From positions 1 through 64,000 of the forward strand of contig LRBF01000131.1 in the NCBI GenBank assembly GCA_001580565.1: a DNA stretch of 64,000 nt. The letters run 5' to 3'. This DNA comes from Caballeronia megalochromosomata. GTDB taxonomy: Bacteria; Pseudomonadota; Gammaproteobacteria; Burkholderiales; Burkholderiaceae. The notes under the pieces are model-generated. The model had not been told where the DNA came from and did not search any database. It saw nothing but the letters and a program-made list of their open reading frames with translations. The position numbers and the translations under genes were made by a program. Below, piece by piece: positions 18,220 to 28,162 of this stretch (position 1 is its first letter; each line of letters begins with the position of its first letter).

Positions 18220-18893
18220 CGCCGTGTGAGGGTCGCATTCCGCGGGCGTACCCTCGACCAGCGAACGCCGGCCATTCGGGAAGACCTGATTTCATCGCGG
18301 ACGGCCCAGAGCCGGCTCGGGTCAAATACGGCGACAACGCCCAGCATGACGGTGAGCGCACCCAGCGCGAACAGTCCCGGCCCCGGGATGACGTCCGCCA
18401 TGCTGACCATCTTCACAATTGTCACCAGCACGCCAAGCATGAGCACCTCGACCATGCCCCGCGGGCGCACGACTTGCACGACGCGCGTCACCAAGTTGAA
18501 CCAGGGCGCCCGCTTGCCTGTGCAGATCGGCAGCAGCAGATAGAGCAAGCCAAGTAACTCGATCGGCGGAAAAAGGTTCGATGAGCAGAACACCATGGCG
18601 GCAACGACGCGCATGTTGCCCGACCATAAGGAGCGCACCGCGCCAAACAGCGTTGCTTCAGACGTCATGCCGTTCGCGCGCAGTTCGATCACGGGGAAGC
18701 TCTGCGCGATGCAAAAAGTGATGAGCGCAGCAAGCGTGACGGCGCAAATCCAGTCGAGCGGTAACCCGGAACCGGGTAGCGCCGTCAGGCTCGCGCCGCA
18801 GCGCGAACAGCTAGCGCGACGCTTCTCGACACCCGAAGGTTTGCGAAACAGCAGGTCGCATTCGTGGCAAACAATCAGCCTGTGATATTCCAT
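18054..18893 (-). pseudogene. pqiA: PqiA, N-terminal half (frameshifted)
   Basis: Residues 1-205 form the first PqiA domain: a CHECD ... CSRCG zinc ribbon and four membrane helices ending in VFDPSRLWAVRDEI. From about 18280 the frame runs through arginine-rich, non-family sequence to a stop at 18054, overlapping the second half by 166 bp. PqiA normally has both domains in one chain of about 420 residues and feeds lipids to PqiB. Some species do encode halves separately, so this may be a split gene that still works, but the nonsense tail argues for a frameshift. Confidence 0.7.
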
Positions 18894-19078
18894 ACGGGAT
18901 AGATCGGAAATCCGGGCGCCTTCCTACCGGCACCCAGCCCTCACCACGGTTTTCCGCGGGGCAGGCTTCGAGAGTGAACGTCGTTAGACCGCTATGGCAC
19001 GGTCTAACCTTAAGACACTGCGGAACGGCGAGTGTCAGGACGGCGCCGGACCCCCTCGCCGGATCTATGCTTGGCCGG

Positions 19079-20539
19079 TCATGGCGTTGACGCTGAGGTC
19101 TGCTGGGTCGCGGGCAGTTCTCCCATTGCCTGGAACAACGCCGCGGTATCACTCATTCGCTGGCCGGCTGCGCGCGTGGCACCGATCCGGGCGTTGAGAT
19201 ACCTCGCCTCGGTAGCATGTGTTGCCGCTGAAGGCAGTGAGCCCATGCGATGGCGCGACGCCGTATCGTCGAATGCCTCACGCGCGGCTTCTGTCGCGGC
19301 CTCGTTCGAAGCAAGCGTCTGCGCGTCGTTATCGAGCGCGGCAAGAGAATTCGCCACATCCTGGAAGGCAGAGAGCACGGTCGACTTGTAGTGCAACACA
19401 GCGGCGTCGTATGCGTCGATCGACGCGCGGCGCTGCGCGAAGAGCGCGTCACCATGGAAGATCGGCTGCGACAAACCCGCGCCAATCGCCCACAGTCCGC
19501 CCGCGCCTGAGAGTACGGCCGGCCAGCTGAAGCCACCACGCCCCATCGATCCGGTTAGCGACAGGCTCGGGAAGAGTTGCGCCGTGGCAGCCCCCACGTC
19601 TGCCGCTGCTGCCTTGACGGCCGCGTCGGCGGCCTGGATATCCGGACGCGAGCGCAGCAGGTCCGAAGGCACGGCAACCGGTACATGCTCAGGCAGCGAC
19701 AGGCTATCGAGATCTGGCACGCTCGGCGCGTTGTCTGGCGTACGGCCGATCAGCACCGCCAGCGCATGGATCGCGAGGGCGCGTTGCTGACGCAGCGCCG
19801 GCAGCGTCGCCGCCATCGCCGCCGCATCCTGTTTCGAGGCGAGCGCCTGTGCGCGTGAGAGCGAGCCCAGCGTGTAGCGCTGCTCATCCTCGCTTGCAGC
19901 ATCATTGGACACCGCGACGAGCCGTTCGGTAAGTGCGATCTGCCGGTCGAACGCCGCCACATTGATTGCGCTACCGACGATGTTCGCGGCAAGCGCACGC
20001 CGCGACGCCTCCAGTTCAAATGCCTGCACGTTCACACGGGCCGCACTCGCCGAATTCATATATCGCGTCTGGCCGAACAGGTCGAACGTGTAATGCGCGA
20101 GCAGTTGCCCGGCAAAGAAGTTGTATTGCACCTGCTCAGGGCCGAGCCCCGGCACGACGGGTGAACGCGCACGCTCGACCTGCACCGCGCCGTCGATCGA
20201 GGGCAGCGTCGATGAGCCGACCTGCGCGCGGAGTTCCTCTTGTGCTGCCGAAAGCGTGCGCTGCGTCGCCGCGAGCGTCGGGCTGTTGCGCAAGGCTTCG
20301 TCGACGAGCGCATCCAGCGCGTCGGAGCGGTACAGTCGCCACCAATGGGGAACGGGACTCGCACCGACATCCAACGACTGCGCAACGCCACCCGCGGCTA
20401 CCGTCTTCGACGGTTGCGTCTGGGCACCGTAACGCACAGGCGACGGAATCGCTAGCGGCTCGCCGCTGGGCCCAAACGAGCACGCTGTGAGAGCGAGCGC
20501 CGCAGCCGCGAGACCGGATGACTTGTAGGTAAAACTCAT
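19079..20539 (-). CDS. RND efflux outer-membrane lipoprotein (NodT/OprM type)
   Basis: A protein of 486 residues with a lipoprotein signal (ALTACSFGP) and the two repeated outer-membrane-factor domains (QVGSSTLPSIDGAV and AATAQLFPSLSLTG motifs). It forms the trimeric channel through the outer membrane for the RND pump encoded upstream. The start is one of two adjacent ATGs at 20542/20539, with GGAGG just upstream; the ATG overlaps the pump's TGA, so the two are coupled. A gap of 185 bp separates it from pqiA. Confidence 0.9.
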   Translation of the reverse strand: MSFTYKSSGLAAAALALTACSFGPSGEPLAIPSPVRYGAQTQPSKTVAAGGVAQSLDVGASPVPHWWRLYRSDALDALVDEALRNSPTLAATQRTLSAAQEELRAQVGSSTLPSIDGAVQVERARSPVVPGLGPEQVQYNFFAGQLLAHYTFDLFGQTRYMNSASAARVNVQAFELEASRRALAANIVGSAINVAAFDRQIALTERLVAVSNDAASEDEQRYTLGSLSRAQALASKQDAAAMAATLPALRQQRALAIHALAVLIGRTPDNAPSVPDLDSLSLPEHVPVAVPSDLLRSRPDIQAADAAVKAAAADVGAATAQLFPSLSLTGSMGRGGFSWPAVLSGAGGLWAIGAGLSQPIFHGDALFAQRRASIDAYDAAVLHYKSTVLSAFQDVANSLAALDNDAQTLASNEAATEAAREAFDDTASRHRMGSLPSAATHATEARYLNARIGATRAAGQRMSDTAALFQAMGELPATQQTSASTP

Positions 20540-23500
20540 CATTGAACCTCCGTGTGCTCGACGACGACTTGTTGCCCAGCGCACTCGTCGCGGCGAACTC
20601 TGAAGCAGGTCGCGTAAAGCGCTGGCAGGAAGAACACCGTCAGCACGGTAGCGATGGTGATGCCGCCCATCAGCGCGGTGGCCATGGGCCCAAAGAAGCC
20701 CGAGCGAAGTAGCGGAATCAGTGCGAGCACGGCGGCGGCGGCCGTGAGCATGATCGGCCTGAAACGCCGTACCGTTGCGCCAATAATGGCGTCGAAGCGT
20801 GCGTGCCCGGCCGCGATGTCCTGATCGATCTGGTCCACCAGGATCACCGAGTTGCGCATGATGATGCCGAACATCGCGATCACGCCAAGCGAGGCGACGA
20901 ACCCAAACGGTTTGCCGAACAGCAGCAGCGCAGTCACCACGCCGATGAGGCCGAGCGGTGCCGTGAGCACGACGATGAAGGTGCGCGCGAAATTCTTGAG
21001 CTGGATCATCAGCAGCGTCAGCACCGCAATGATCATGAGCGGCATTTCTGCGTTGATCGACGTCTGGCCCTTCACGCTCTCTTCGACCGCTCCGCCGACC
21101 TCGATTCGATATCCGACAGGCAGCTTCGAACGGACAGCGGCAAGTGCGTGCTCGATATCGCGCGTGACGTCGATGCCTTGCGCGTCGCCGCGCACGTCCG
21201 CCTGCACGGTGATGGTCAGCTGGCGATCGCGTTCCCAGATCACGCCGTACTCGAGCGTATCGCGCACATGTCCGAGCGAGCCGAGCGGCACCGGCCCGTT
21301 GGGCGTTGGAATCGCCAGGCTCGTCAGCTTCGCGGGATCGACGCGCTCGTTCTGCGGCGCCCGCAAATCGACGTTCATCAGCTTGTCGCGCTCGCGGTAC
21401 TGGGTGACCGTGTAACCGGACAGCGTCATGGCGAGGAAACTGGACACGTCCTCAGAGGAGACGCCAAGCTGACGTGCTCGGTTCTGGTCGATGTCGAATG
21501 AGATTGACCGTTCGGCCGGCTCGTCCCAGTCGAACTGGACGTTGCGCGTCCGTGAGTCGGCACGGACCTTCTCAGCAACGGTGTCCGCGAGCGAGCGCAC
21601 CGTTGCGATATCGTCGCCGCTCACGCGGAACTTGATCGGGAATCCGACAGGCGGGCCGTTTTCGAGGCGCGCGACGCGTGTGCGTACGCCAGAAAAGTCC
21701 GTTTCCAGCTTCGCGTCGAGCCAGTGCATCAGTTCGTCCCGCGTCTCCACGTCCTTGGCCGTGATCACGAACTGCGCGAAGTTGGGCTGCTGAAGCTGTT
21801 GGTCCAGCGGGAGATAGAAGCGCGGCGCACCGGTGCCGACAAAGTCGACGAAGTGGTCGATCCCAGGCTTGCCGTCGAGGACTTTCTCGAGGCGTTTCGA
21901 TTCACGTAATGTCGCCGCGAATGAAGCGCCTTCCGGCAGCCTCAGGTCAACGAGGAGCTCCGGCCGTTCGGAGTTCGGGAAGAATTGCTGGGGCACCCGC
22001 GTGAATGCCCCCATCGCAACGGCGAACAGCGCGGCGGTGACCCCCAGCACGACCCAGCGTCGGTTGATACAGGACGCAACCCAGCCCGAAAGGCGCCGGT
22101 AAAAGCCCGTGTTGTAGACGTCGTGTTCATGGCCGTGGTCGCCGCCCACATGGCCCTTGCGCTCCGGAAGCAGGTGGAAGCCTAGCAAGGGCACGAGCAC
22201 GACGGCAGCGAACCACGAAACGATGAGTGAAATGGCCGATACCTCGAAGATCGAGCGTGTGTATTCACCTGTGCTCGATTTCGCGAGCGCGATCGGCAGG
22301 AAGCCCGAGACCGTGACCAGCGTGCCCGTCAGCATCGGAAACGCCGTGCTCGTGTAGGCAAAGGCCGCCGCGCGCATGCGGCTCCAGCCCTGCTCCAGTT
22401 TCACAGCCATCATTTCGACGGCAATGATCGCATCGTCGACTAGCAGTCCCAACGCGAGCACGAGCGTGCCAAGCGACACCTTGTCCAGTCCAATGCCAAA
22501 CAAATGCATACACAGCGCGGTCACCGCGAGGACGATCGGAATCGTGATGACGACGACCATGCCCGTGCGCAGGCCCAGCGAGATGAGGCTGACAACCAGC
22601 ACGATCGCCACTGCTTCGCCAACCGCCTCGACGAAGTCGTCTACTGAATGCTTGACCGCATGCGGCATGCTCGAGACGGCCGCGAGTTTCAGACCCGCTG
22701 GCAATGAGGCCTGCAGTTCAGCCGTCCTCGCGTCCAGTGCCTTACCGAGATTGATGACGTCGCCGCCCTTTTGCATCGTCACACCGATGCCGAGTACCGC
22801 TTGACCGCCGAGGCGGATTTGGGTAACTGGCGGATCGTCGTAACCGCGTTTGATCGTCGCAATGTCGCCGAGGCGGAACGCACGCTTGTTCACCGTGATC
22901 AGCAGGTCCGCGAGCGCCTGCTCATCCTTGAAGGCGCCACTCGGTCGCACGAACACGCGGTCGTCCGCCGTCGTGATGGTGCCCACGGGTGCGACGGTGT
23001 TCTGCGCATCGATGGCCTGGGCAAGTTGCTGCGGCGTGATCGCCAGGCGCGTCAGCTGCGCATTTGAAATCTCGACAAAGATGTGCTGATCGGGATCGCC
23101 GAAGTAGTCAACTTTTGCCACGCCCGGCACGCGCAGCAGGACGGTACGCAGCTTGTCTGCATAGTCGTGCAGTTGGCCGGGCGTAAAGCCATCGCCTTCG
23201 AGCGCGTAAATGTTCGTGTAGACGTCGCCGAACTCGTCGTTGAAGAATGGCCCTACCGCGCCTTTCGGAAGTGTTGCCCTTATGTCGCCCACCTTCTTGC
23301 GCACCTGATACCAGGTCTCGGGCACCTCCTTGACAGGCGCCGAGTCCTTCATCGCGAAGAAGATCATCGACTCGCCCGGGCGCGAGTAGCTCTTGATGTT
23401 GTCCACATAGGGCGCCGCCTGCAGTTGGCGGCCGATCCGGTCCGTGATCTGTTCCTGCACTTCGCGGGCAGAAGCACCCGGCCAGTATGTCTTGATGACC

Positions 23501-23715
23501 ATTGTCCGGAAGGTGAACGGCGGATCCTCGGATTGCGCCAGTTGCGTGTAACCGATCACGCCAAATAGCGTCATCAGGCCAACCAGAAAGATCACCAACT
23601 GCTGATGCCGCAGGGCCCAGGCAGACAGATTGAAACCGGTTCCGCTGGTGTCTGCATTATGAGAGTCATTCACAGGCGCGCTGTCGCGCGCGTTTTCATG
23701 GTCGCGCGCGTTCAT
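20539..23715 (-). CDS. RND efflux pump, inner-membrane permease
   Basis: A protein of 1058 residues, the usual length for the AcrB/MexF class. Twelve membrane helices, two large periplasmic loops and the proton-relay acidic pair in helix 4 (LGLLVDDAIIAVEMM) are visible. It would export hydrophobic compounds with proton antiport, together with the adaptor and outer-membrane genes on either side. It overlaps both neighbours by a few bases (ATGA type), so the three are one translational unit. The N-terminus has an unusual 25-residue charged lead before the first helix. Confidence 0.93.
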   Translation of the reverse strand: MNARDHENARDSAPVNDSHNADTSGTGFNLSAWALRHQQLVIFLVGLMTLFGVIGYTQLAQSEDPPFTFRTMVIKTYWPGASAREVQEQITDRIGRQLQAAPYVDNIKSYSRPGESMIFFAMKDSAPVKEVPETWYQVRKKVGDIRATLPKGAVGPFFNDEFGDVYTNIYALEGDGFTPGQLHDYADKLRTVLLRVPGVAKVDYFGDPDQHIFVEISNAQLTRLAITPQQLAQAIDAQNTVAPVGTITTADDRVFVRPSGAFKDEQALADLLITVNKRAFRLGDIATIKRGYDDPPVTQIRLGGQAVLGIGVTMQKGGDVINLGKALDARTAELQASLPAGLKLAAVSSMPHAVKHSVDDFVEAVGEAVAIVLVVSLISLGLRTGMVVVITIPIVLAVTALCMHLFGIGLDKVSLGTLVLALGLLVDDAIIAVEMMAVKLEQGWSRMRAAAFAYTSTAFPMLTGTLVTVSGFLPIALAKSSTGEYTRSIFEVSAISLIVSWFAAVVLVPLLGFHLLPERKGHVGGDHGHEHDVYNTGFYRRLSGWVASCINRRWVVLGVTAALFAVAMGAFTRVPQQFFPNSERPELLVDLRLPEGASFAATLRESKRLEKVLDGKPGIDHFVDFVGTGAPRFYLPLDQQLQQPNFAQFVITAKDVETRDELMHWLDAKLETDFSGVRTRVARLENGPPVGFPIKFRVSGDDIATVRSLADTVAEKVRADSRTRNVQFDWDEPAERSISFDIDQNRARQLGVSSEDVSSFLAMTLSGYTVTQYRERDKLMNVDLRAPQNERVDPAKLTSLAIPTPNGPVPLGSLGHVRDTLEYGVIWERDRQLTITVQADVRGDAQGIDVTRDIEHALAAVRSKLPVGYRIEVGGAVEESVKGQTSINAEMPLMIIAVLTLLMIQLKNFARTFIVVLTAPLGLIGVVTALLLFGKPFGFVASLGVIAMFGIIMRNSVILVDQIDQDIAAGHARFDAIIGATVRRFRPIMLTAAAAVLALIPLLRSGFFGPMATALMGGITIATVLTVFFLPALYATCFRVRRDECAGQQVVVEHTEVQ

Positions 23716-24890
23716 GTCGGGAAATCCTCTTGGTGAAGCGGGGGCACTACCTGGACCTGCTGTCCTGAACTGACGGCATGCACGCCTTGCAGAATGACTC
23801 GGTCGCCGTCATGCAGGCCTGAACTCACCGAGACCGTACGCTCGTCGTATCGCTCGATCGTGACCGGGCGCAGCTCGAGCGTATTGCTGCCTTTACGCAC
23901 CACCCAGACAGCCGGATTCTCGCCCTTGTGAAAGAGCGCCGTCACCGGCAGTGTGAACGGCTCGCCCGTAGCGCCATCGTCGGCCACGTCGAACATCACA
24001 TTTGCCGTCATGCCCAGGCGCACTTCGGGACTCGGAGCAGCCAGCGTCAACTTCACCCGCCATGTGCGACTTCCCGGATCGGCCGCGGGCGATACCTCAC
24101 GCACCCGCGCTTCGAGCGTCTTGCCAGGCAGCGCAGGTAATGTGACGCGCGCTTGCGCGCCGACCGTCAACGAGTTCAGTGTCCTTTCCGGCGCGTCGCA
24201 GACGATGTCGACATCGCCCGTCCAGTCAACGTGATAGACCGCCTGCGTGGCCTGCACGTTCTGTCCGGTATCGGCATCCTCCGATGTGACGACACCGTCA
24301 TGGTCAGCTGTCAGCGTCGTGTAGCGCAGTTGATCGGTCGCGAGCGCCATCTGGGCTCGCGCCGAATCGCGCTGCGCCAGAGCCGTCGCATAGGCATCCT
24401 GAGTCTGCTCCAGTTGCGCAGCGGCGATCAGGTTCTCGTGCGCCTGCGCCTGATCACGGTCAAGCTGCTGCTTGGCGAAGCCGAGGCGATGCTCGGCGGC
24501 ATCCAGCTGTGCCTTCGCATTCGCCAAGGTGTTGCGCAGATCCGTAGGGTCAAGTACGGCAACCGTTTGTCCCGCCTTGACGGAATCGCCAATGCGCAAG
24601 CGTCGCTCGATAATTTTTCCGCCCACGCGAAACGACAGGGGCGTGGAGTAACGGGCCTGCACCTGCGCAGGCAATGAGGCGCTCGCAATATTCCCGTCAG
24701 GATGAACGGCAAGGGCGACAACCGGTTTGGCTTCCGTCACGACGGCTTCGCGCTGGTGGCACGCCGAAAGAAGGATTGCGCTGCACGCCGCGATGACGAC
24801 GGGTATACGGTGCGGCGAAAGGAAAAGCGGGGGTAACAAAGAGCGCGCCCGTTTTAGCGCGACCAGTCCGGAATGTTTCACGATGTTCAC
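23712..24890 (-). CDS. RND efflux periplasmic adaptor (membrane-fusion protein)
   Basis: A protein of 392 residues with a lipoprotein-like signal (ILLSACHQ), a lipoyl/barrel-sandwich half (RLRIGDSVKAGQTVAVLDPTD), an alpha-helical hairpin and a beta-barrel domain. It joins the pump to its outer-membrane channel. The first possible start is a GTG at 24890; no strong ribosome site is seen, so the true start is uncertain by a few codons. It is the promoter-proximal gene of the efflux-Pqi operon and faces tetR2. Confidence 0.88.
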   Translation of the reverse strand: MNIVKHSGLVALKRARSLLPPLFLSPHRIPVVIAACSAILLSACHQREAVVTEAKPVVALAVHPDGNIASASLPAQVQARYSTPLSFRVGGKIIERRLRIGDSVKAGQTVAVLDPTDLRNTLANAKAQLDAAEHRLGFAKQQLDRDQAQAHENLIAAAQLEQTQDAYATALAQRDSARAQMALATDQLRYTTLTADHDGVVTSEDADTGQNVQATQAVYHVDWTGDVDIVCDAPERTLNSLTVGAQARVTLPALPGKTLEARVREVSPAADPGSRTWRVKLTLAAPSPEVRLGMTANVMFDVADDGATGEPFTLPVTALFHKGENPAVWVVRKGSNTLELRPVTIERYDERTVSVSSGLHDGDRVILQGVHAVSSGQQVQVVPPLHQEDFPT

Positions 24891-25230
24891 AAGGCAGGTG
24901 ATGAGTCCAGGTAGAAATGCAAACCGCGCTGACCGGGGCCAGCCATGGCTGCAAAAAAAGAAGCCCTCGCCAGCAGCGCGAAAACAAGAAAGTCTTTGAT
25001 GCGACGCTGACTCTCTTCAACAACTCGAACTGAGCGAAGCCCCGCGTGTCACGGGAGATCGCATGCGGCAGGCTGCGCATCGGCGGCATTGGATTGGCGC
25101 GTTTGCGGATGCCCGCGCGCGCTTTGGACGGTGTCCGCGAATTGCGATCCCGCAGCGCCTCAACGCGTTTGCGCCGCCTCCCCACTTCAGTCTTCTGGCG
25201 CCGCTCATCCGCCACGTCCGTCGCACTCGT

Positions 25231-25262
25231 GACATTAAACCCATTACTGATATCATTGTCAA
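25231..25262 (-). promoter_or_regulatory. Shared promoter/operator module, copy 2
   Basis: Minus-strand TTGACA (25257-25262), 17 bp, TTTAAT (25234-25239) and GTC, with ATCA at spacer positions 6-9, as in the copies at 14.1 and 29.5 kb. The arms TGACATTAA and CATTGTCA are inverted. It would drive the efflux-Pqi operon, although the untranslated leader to the adaptor gene would be about 335 bases. Confidence 0.75.
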
Positions 25263-25284
25263 CCATGACAAATAAATCTACAGT
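25256..25284 (+). promoter_or_regulatory. Promoter of tetR2, overlapping the operator
   Basis: Plus-strand TTGTCA (25256-25261), 17-bp spacer, TACAGT (25279-25284), 20 bp before the tetR2 ATG. The geometry relative to the palindrome is the same as at tetR1. Confidence 0.6.
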
Positions 25285-25304
25285 CGGACTAAACAGGAGA
25301 CCAC

Positions 25305-26045
25305 ATGTCCAACATGCCAATTTCCCGTGCGCGCCGACGGCAAACGGCCAAGGCGCCGGCTCACAGTCCTGACGCTAGCCGGGCTGCGTCGCCACGTCTT
25401 GCCAAACGCAAACGGGAAACTCGGATGCGGTTGCTCGACGCCGCGTTCGTCCTGGTGGCTGAAAAAGGAATGGAAAGCGTCACGATCAACGACATCACCA
25501 ATGCCGCCGACGTGGGATTTGGGTCTTTCTATAACTACTTTGATTCGAAGGAGGGACTCTTCGCCGCGCTCGTTGAATGGCTCTTTGAGGAATTCGCGAC
25601 CGCGCTAGATCATCTCGCAAGCGGGCTGTCGGACCCGGCCGAAGTTGTCGCCGTGTCCGTGCGTCATACGCTTTTGCGTGCCTGTCGCGAACCGATCTGG
25701 GGACAACTGCTGATACGCGAGGCGCTCTCTACGCGCGCGCTAAGCAGGGGTCTTGGCCAGCGTCTGTTGCGAGATACGGAAAGAGGAATTTCGGAGCGAC
25801 GCTTTCTAGTTGCGGACGAACTGATGTGCGTCGTTTCCGTAATTGGGACTGTTCTTGCAGGAATAGCCGCTGAACTTCGCTTCTCCGAGTCGTCGAGGAT
25901 GGAAAGTCACCGGAAAATTATGCTCCGACCCAGAGAGGAAAAATTCGCGGAGAGTACGGCAGCGATCGTGCTGCAGGCGTTCGGTCTTGCACGTATGGAA
26001 GCAGAGAACATCGCCCGGCGTCCCCTGCCGGCATCGCACCGGTAA
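25305..26045 (+). CDS. TetR/AcrR-family regulator (TetR2)
   Basis: A protein of 246 residues, paralogous to the regulator at 14168 over the DNA-binding domain (VGFGSFYNYFDSKEGLF) and most of the ligand domain; the two differ mainly at the N-terminal lead and around residues 190-210. AGGAGA lies just before the ATG. It faces the RND-Pqi operon and would repress it from the 25.2-kb module. Because its recognition helix is almost the same as that of TetR1, cross-regulation of the two operons is likely. Confidence 0.88.
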   Translation: MSNMPISRARRRQTAKAPAHSPDASRAASPRLAKRKRETRMRLLDAAFVLVAEKGMESVTINDITNAADVGFGSFYNYFDSKEGLFAALVEWLFEEFATALDHLASGLSDPAEVVAVSVRHTLLRACREPIWGQLLIREALSTRALSRGLGQRLLRDTERGISERRFLVADELMCVVSVIGTVLAGIAAELRFSESSRMESHRKIMLRPREEKFAESTAAIVLQAFGLARMEAENIARRPLPASHR

Positions 26046-26229
26046 GTGAGCGTGTAAGCACGTGTCAGCACGGCCGGCGCACGACGCAGAGCGCCTATCG
26101 CTGGTCGACTCCACCATGCAGTGAGTCCCTGCTGGCCCGGGTTTTCCTTCCTCCATAGCAATCCACTTCGCCGGCACGCGTCGCCCCAACCGTCAGGTTT
26201 CCTTCGGCTTCCTCGCAATCTCGGGATGT

Positions 26230-27297
26230 TCAGCTCCGATAAAGCATGCTCGCCAGATAGCGGCGTCGCAACTCCCTCAACGCAGAAGCAATCACGGCGC
26301 TGGCCGGCAGTGCAAGCAGAACGCCAAAGAAACCAAACAACTCGCCAAAAGACAATAACGAAAAGATGACAGCAAGGGGATGCAGGCCGATGCGCTCGCC
26401 GATGAGTCTGGGGGTAAGAACAATGCTTTCCAAGATCTGGCCGATTCCATACACGACGATCACTGCTCCGAACCCATACCAGTTTCCGAACTGAAGAAAC
26501 GCAGCCAGAAGTGCAAACGCCAGCGCGGTCGCGAACCCGATGTAGGGAATGAAAACGGCAAGCGCCGTGAGAAGACCGACCGGCAGCGCGATGTCCAATC
26601 CGGCGATCTTTAACGCAATAGTGTAAAACAGCGCGAGTATTCCCACGACGAGCAGTTGCCCGCGCAGATACTGCGATATCATCTGATCGACCTGCCCAAT
26701 GAAGTCCCGTGTTTTTGCGAGCCAGCGTCGCGGCACAAAGCTCTCCAGACGCTCGAACGCCTCATGCCGATCGTAGAGCAGGTAAAAAAGCACGAGAGGC
26801 ACGACGACTACATTTCCGGCGAGGCGGATCATCAGATTGCCGCTTGAACGAACATACTGCCAAATCGAGAGGGCGACGCCTTGCTCGCTTCCTGACAAAC
26901 GTGCTGTCAATGCATCGCGAAGATTCGCCAAATTGACCGAGTAGTCGACCCCAAGGAAAGCCATCCGTGGTTTCAGGGTGGTATCGAGTTTTGCCACCAG
27001 CGCGGGAAGCTGCCTCGTAAGCTCAGGCCCTTCCTTTTGAAGAACAGCGAATACCAACAGCGCGAACAACGTGACCAGCACCGCAAGTAGTGAAATCATG
27101 AACAGCGCCGCGAGGCCCCTCGGTGTGCGATGGCGAACCAGCCATTCCACGCCCGGCTGCAAAATGTATGCGATGATGGCACCGAGGAGGAACGGTGTGA
27201 GAACCGGCCGCAGGGCCCATAACAAGACACAGGCCGATAAGGCTACAGCGCCCCAAAATAACGACTGACGATGGTAGGTAGTCAAAGCTTCTCTCAA
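26230..27297 (-). CDS. AI-2E family (PerM-like) transporter
   Basis: A membrane protein of 355 residues with about eight helices, the family's central extracytoplasmic/cytoplasmic helical region (LARKLDT-like segment) and the conserved C-terminal part LPVGLLTALAVFIPYIGFA and GIGQILESIVLTPRLIGERIGLHP. Family members export autoinducer-2 or act as Na+/H+ antiporters; the substrate here is unknown. The start is a TTG: either 27297 or 27285, the latter preceded by GAGAGAAGCT. It stands alone, convergent with tetR2. Confidence 0.85.
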   Translation of the reverse strand: MREALTTYHRQSLFWGAVALSACVLLWALRPVLTPFLLGAIIAYILQPGVEWLVRHRTPRGLAALFMISLLAVLVTLFALLVFAVLQKEGPELTRQLPALVAKLDTTLKPRMAFLGVDYSVNLANLRDALTARLSGSEQGVALSIWQYVRSSGNLMIRLAGNVVVVPLVLFYLLYDRHEAFERLESFVPRRWLAKTRDFIGQVDQMISQYLRGQLLVVGILALFYTIALKIAGLDIALPVGLLTALAVFIPYIGFATALAFALLAAFLQFGNWYGFGAVIVVYGIGQILESIVLTPRLIGERIGLHPLAVIFSLLSFGELFGFFGVLLALPASAVIASALRELRRRYLASMLYRS

Positions 27298-27466
27298 CGG
27301 CTGCTAAGCGATTGCTTTTGCTTCGCTCTCGAATGGTCCGGTCATAGATTGCTTCCTCGCATCACCTAGCGCGAAACAACCATGAGAAAAATTGAAAATA
27401 GCCGATTGGCGTGGACGCCTGCTAATCCGCTTGTGAACCGACTCGGTTCATATGGGGACGCTCGGG

Positions 27467-27676
27467 TTAAGCAGCGACCCGCGCAGAGGGACTCCAGCCC
27501 GCCCGCGCGCTCTTCACAGCGAGCAGGCGATTGAGCTCCATTAGCGCCTCGCCAAGCAGGTCAATGGCGCCGTTAGTGGTTGTTGCCGTGGCCGCCTTGC
27601 GAAGGGCTTCTTGTACAATCCGATGGGCATTGTCCGAATTTTCTTGATCAACCCTTGCGATGGACTGCTTTCTCAT
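27467..27676 (-). CDS. Small hypothetical protein
   Basis: A protein of 69 residues, mostly helical (VQEALRKAATATTTNGAID, LLGEALMELNRLLA). ATG start with AGG nearby. No known domain. It is on the same strand as the DUF3331 gene 58 bp upstream. Confidence 0.5.
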   Translation of the reverse strand: MRKQSIARVDQENSDNAHRIVQEALRKAATATTTNGAIDLLGEALMELNRLLAVKSARAGWSPSARVAA

Positions 27677-27734
27677 GATTAAGCCTGTGTAATAGGTTGA
27701 TGAAACACCGATGTGCGAGTTGATTGCTAAAAGT

Positions 27735-28130
27735 TTATGCTGTTAGACGATCAGTTGCGCGAGGACGCTCAGGCTCAATCGGCTCGTTTTCCCATATCCT
27801 AGTGCAGATCATAGCGTCGGCATTAACCACTCTTTGCTTCGCTTTTCGCGGCTTGTACACGGTCTCTCCGGCTTTTATCTGTCGACCGGTCAAGACACAG
27901 GTTCCCCGCTTTTGCGCTACTACCGTGCGCCATGTATGATAGCCATGGCGCCCAAAACGCGCGTCGCCCCACGATACAAGCAAGGTCTGCCCCGTCGGCT
28001 TGTCCAGCACCCTGACGGCGAGCGAATTGGTACAGCCCTCATCTCGCAAGGCGTCGCAACGATGTAACACGCTCCGCAAGATGCTCGGACAATGGATCTT
28101 CGAGCCGTGCGACGGTGACGCGCCACGCAT
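27735..28130 (-). CDS. DUF3331 protein
   Basis: A protein of 131 residues. The central part matches the DUF3331 family of Burkholderiales: WRTVVAQKRGTCVLTG, followed by GETVYKPR and NADAMI. The two cysteines and histidines suggest a possible metal or nucleic-acid-binding fold, but no function is established. No clear ribosome site precedes the ATG. Confidence 0.7.
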   Translation of the reverse strand: MRGASPSHGSKIHCPSILRSVLHRCDALRDEGCTNSLAVRVLDKPTGQTLLVSWGDARFGRHGYHTWRTVVAQKRGTCVLTGRQIKAGETVYKPRKAKQRVVNADAMICTRIWENEPIEPERPRATDRLTA

Positions 28131-28162
28131 CAGTAGCGCAATTCATAAGCGTATTCTCTAGT

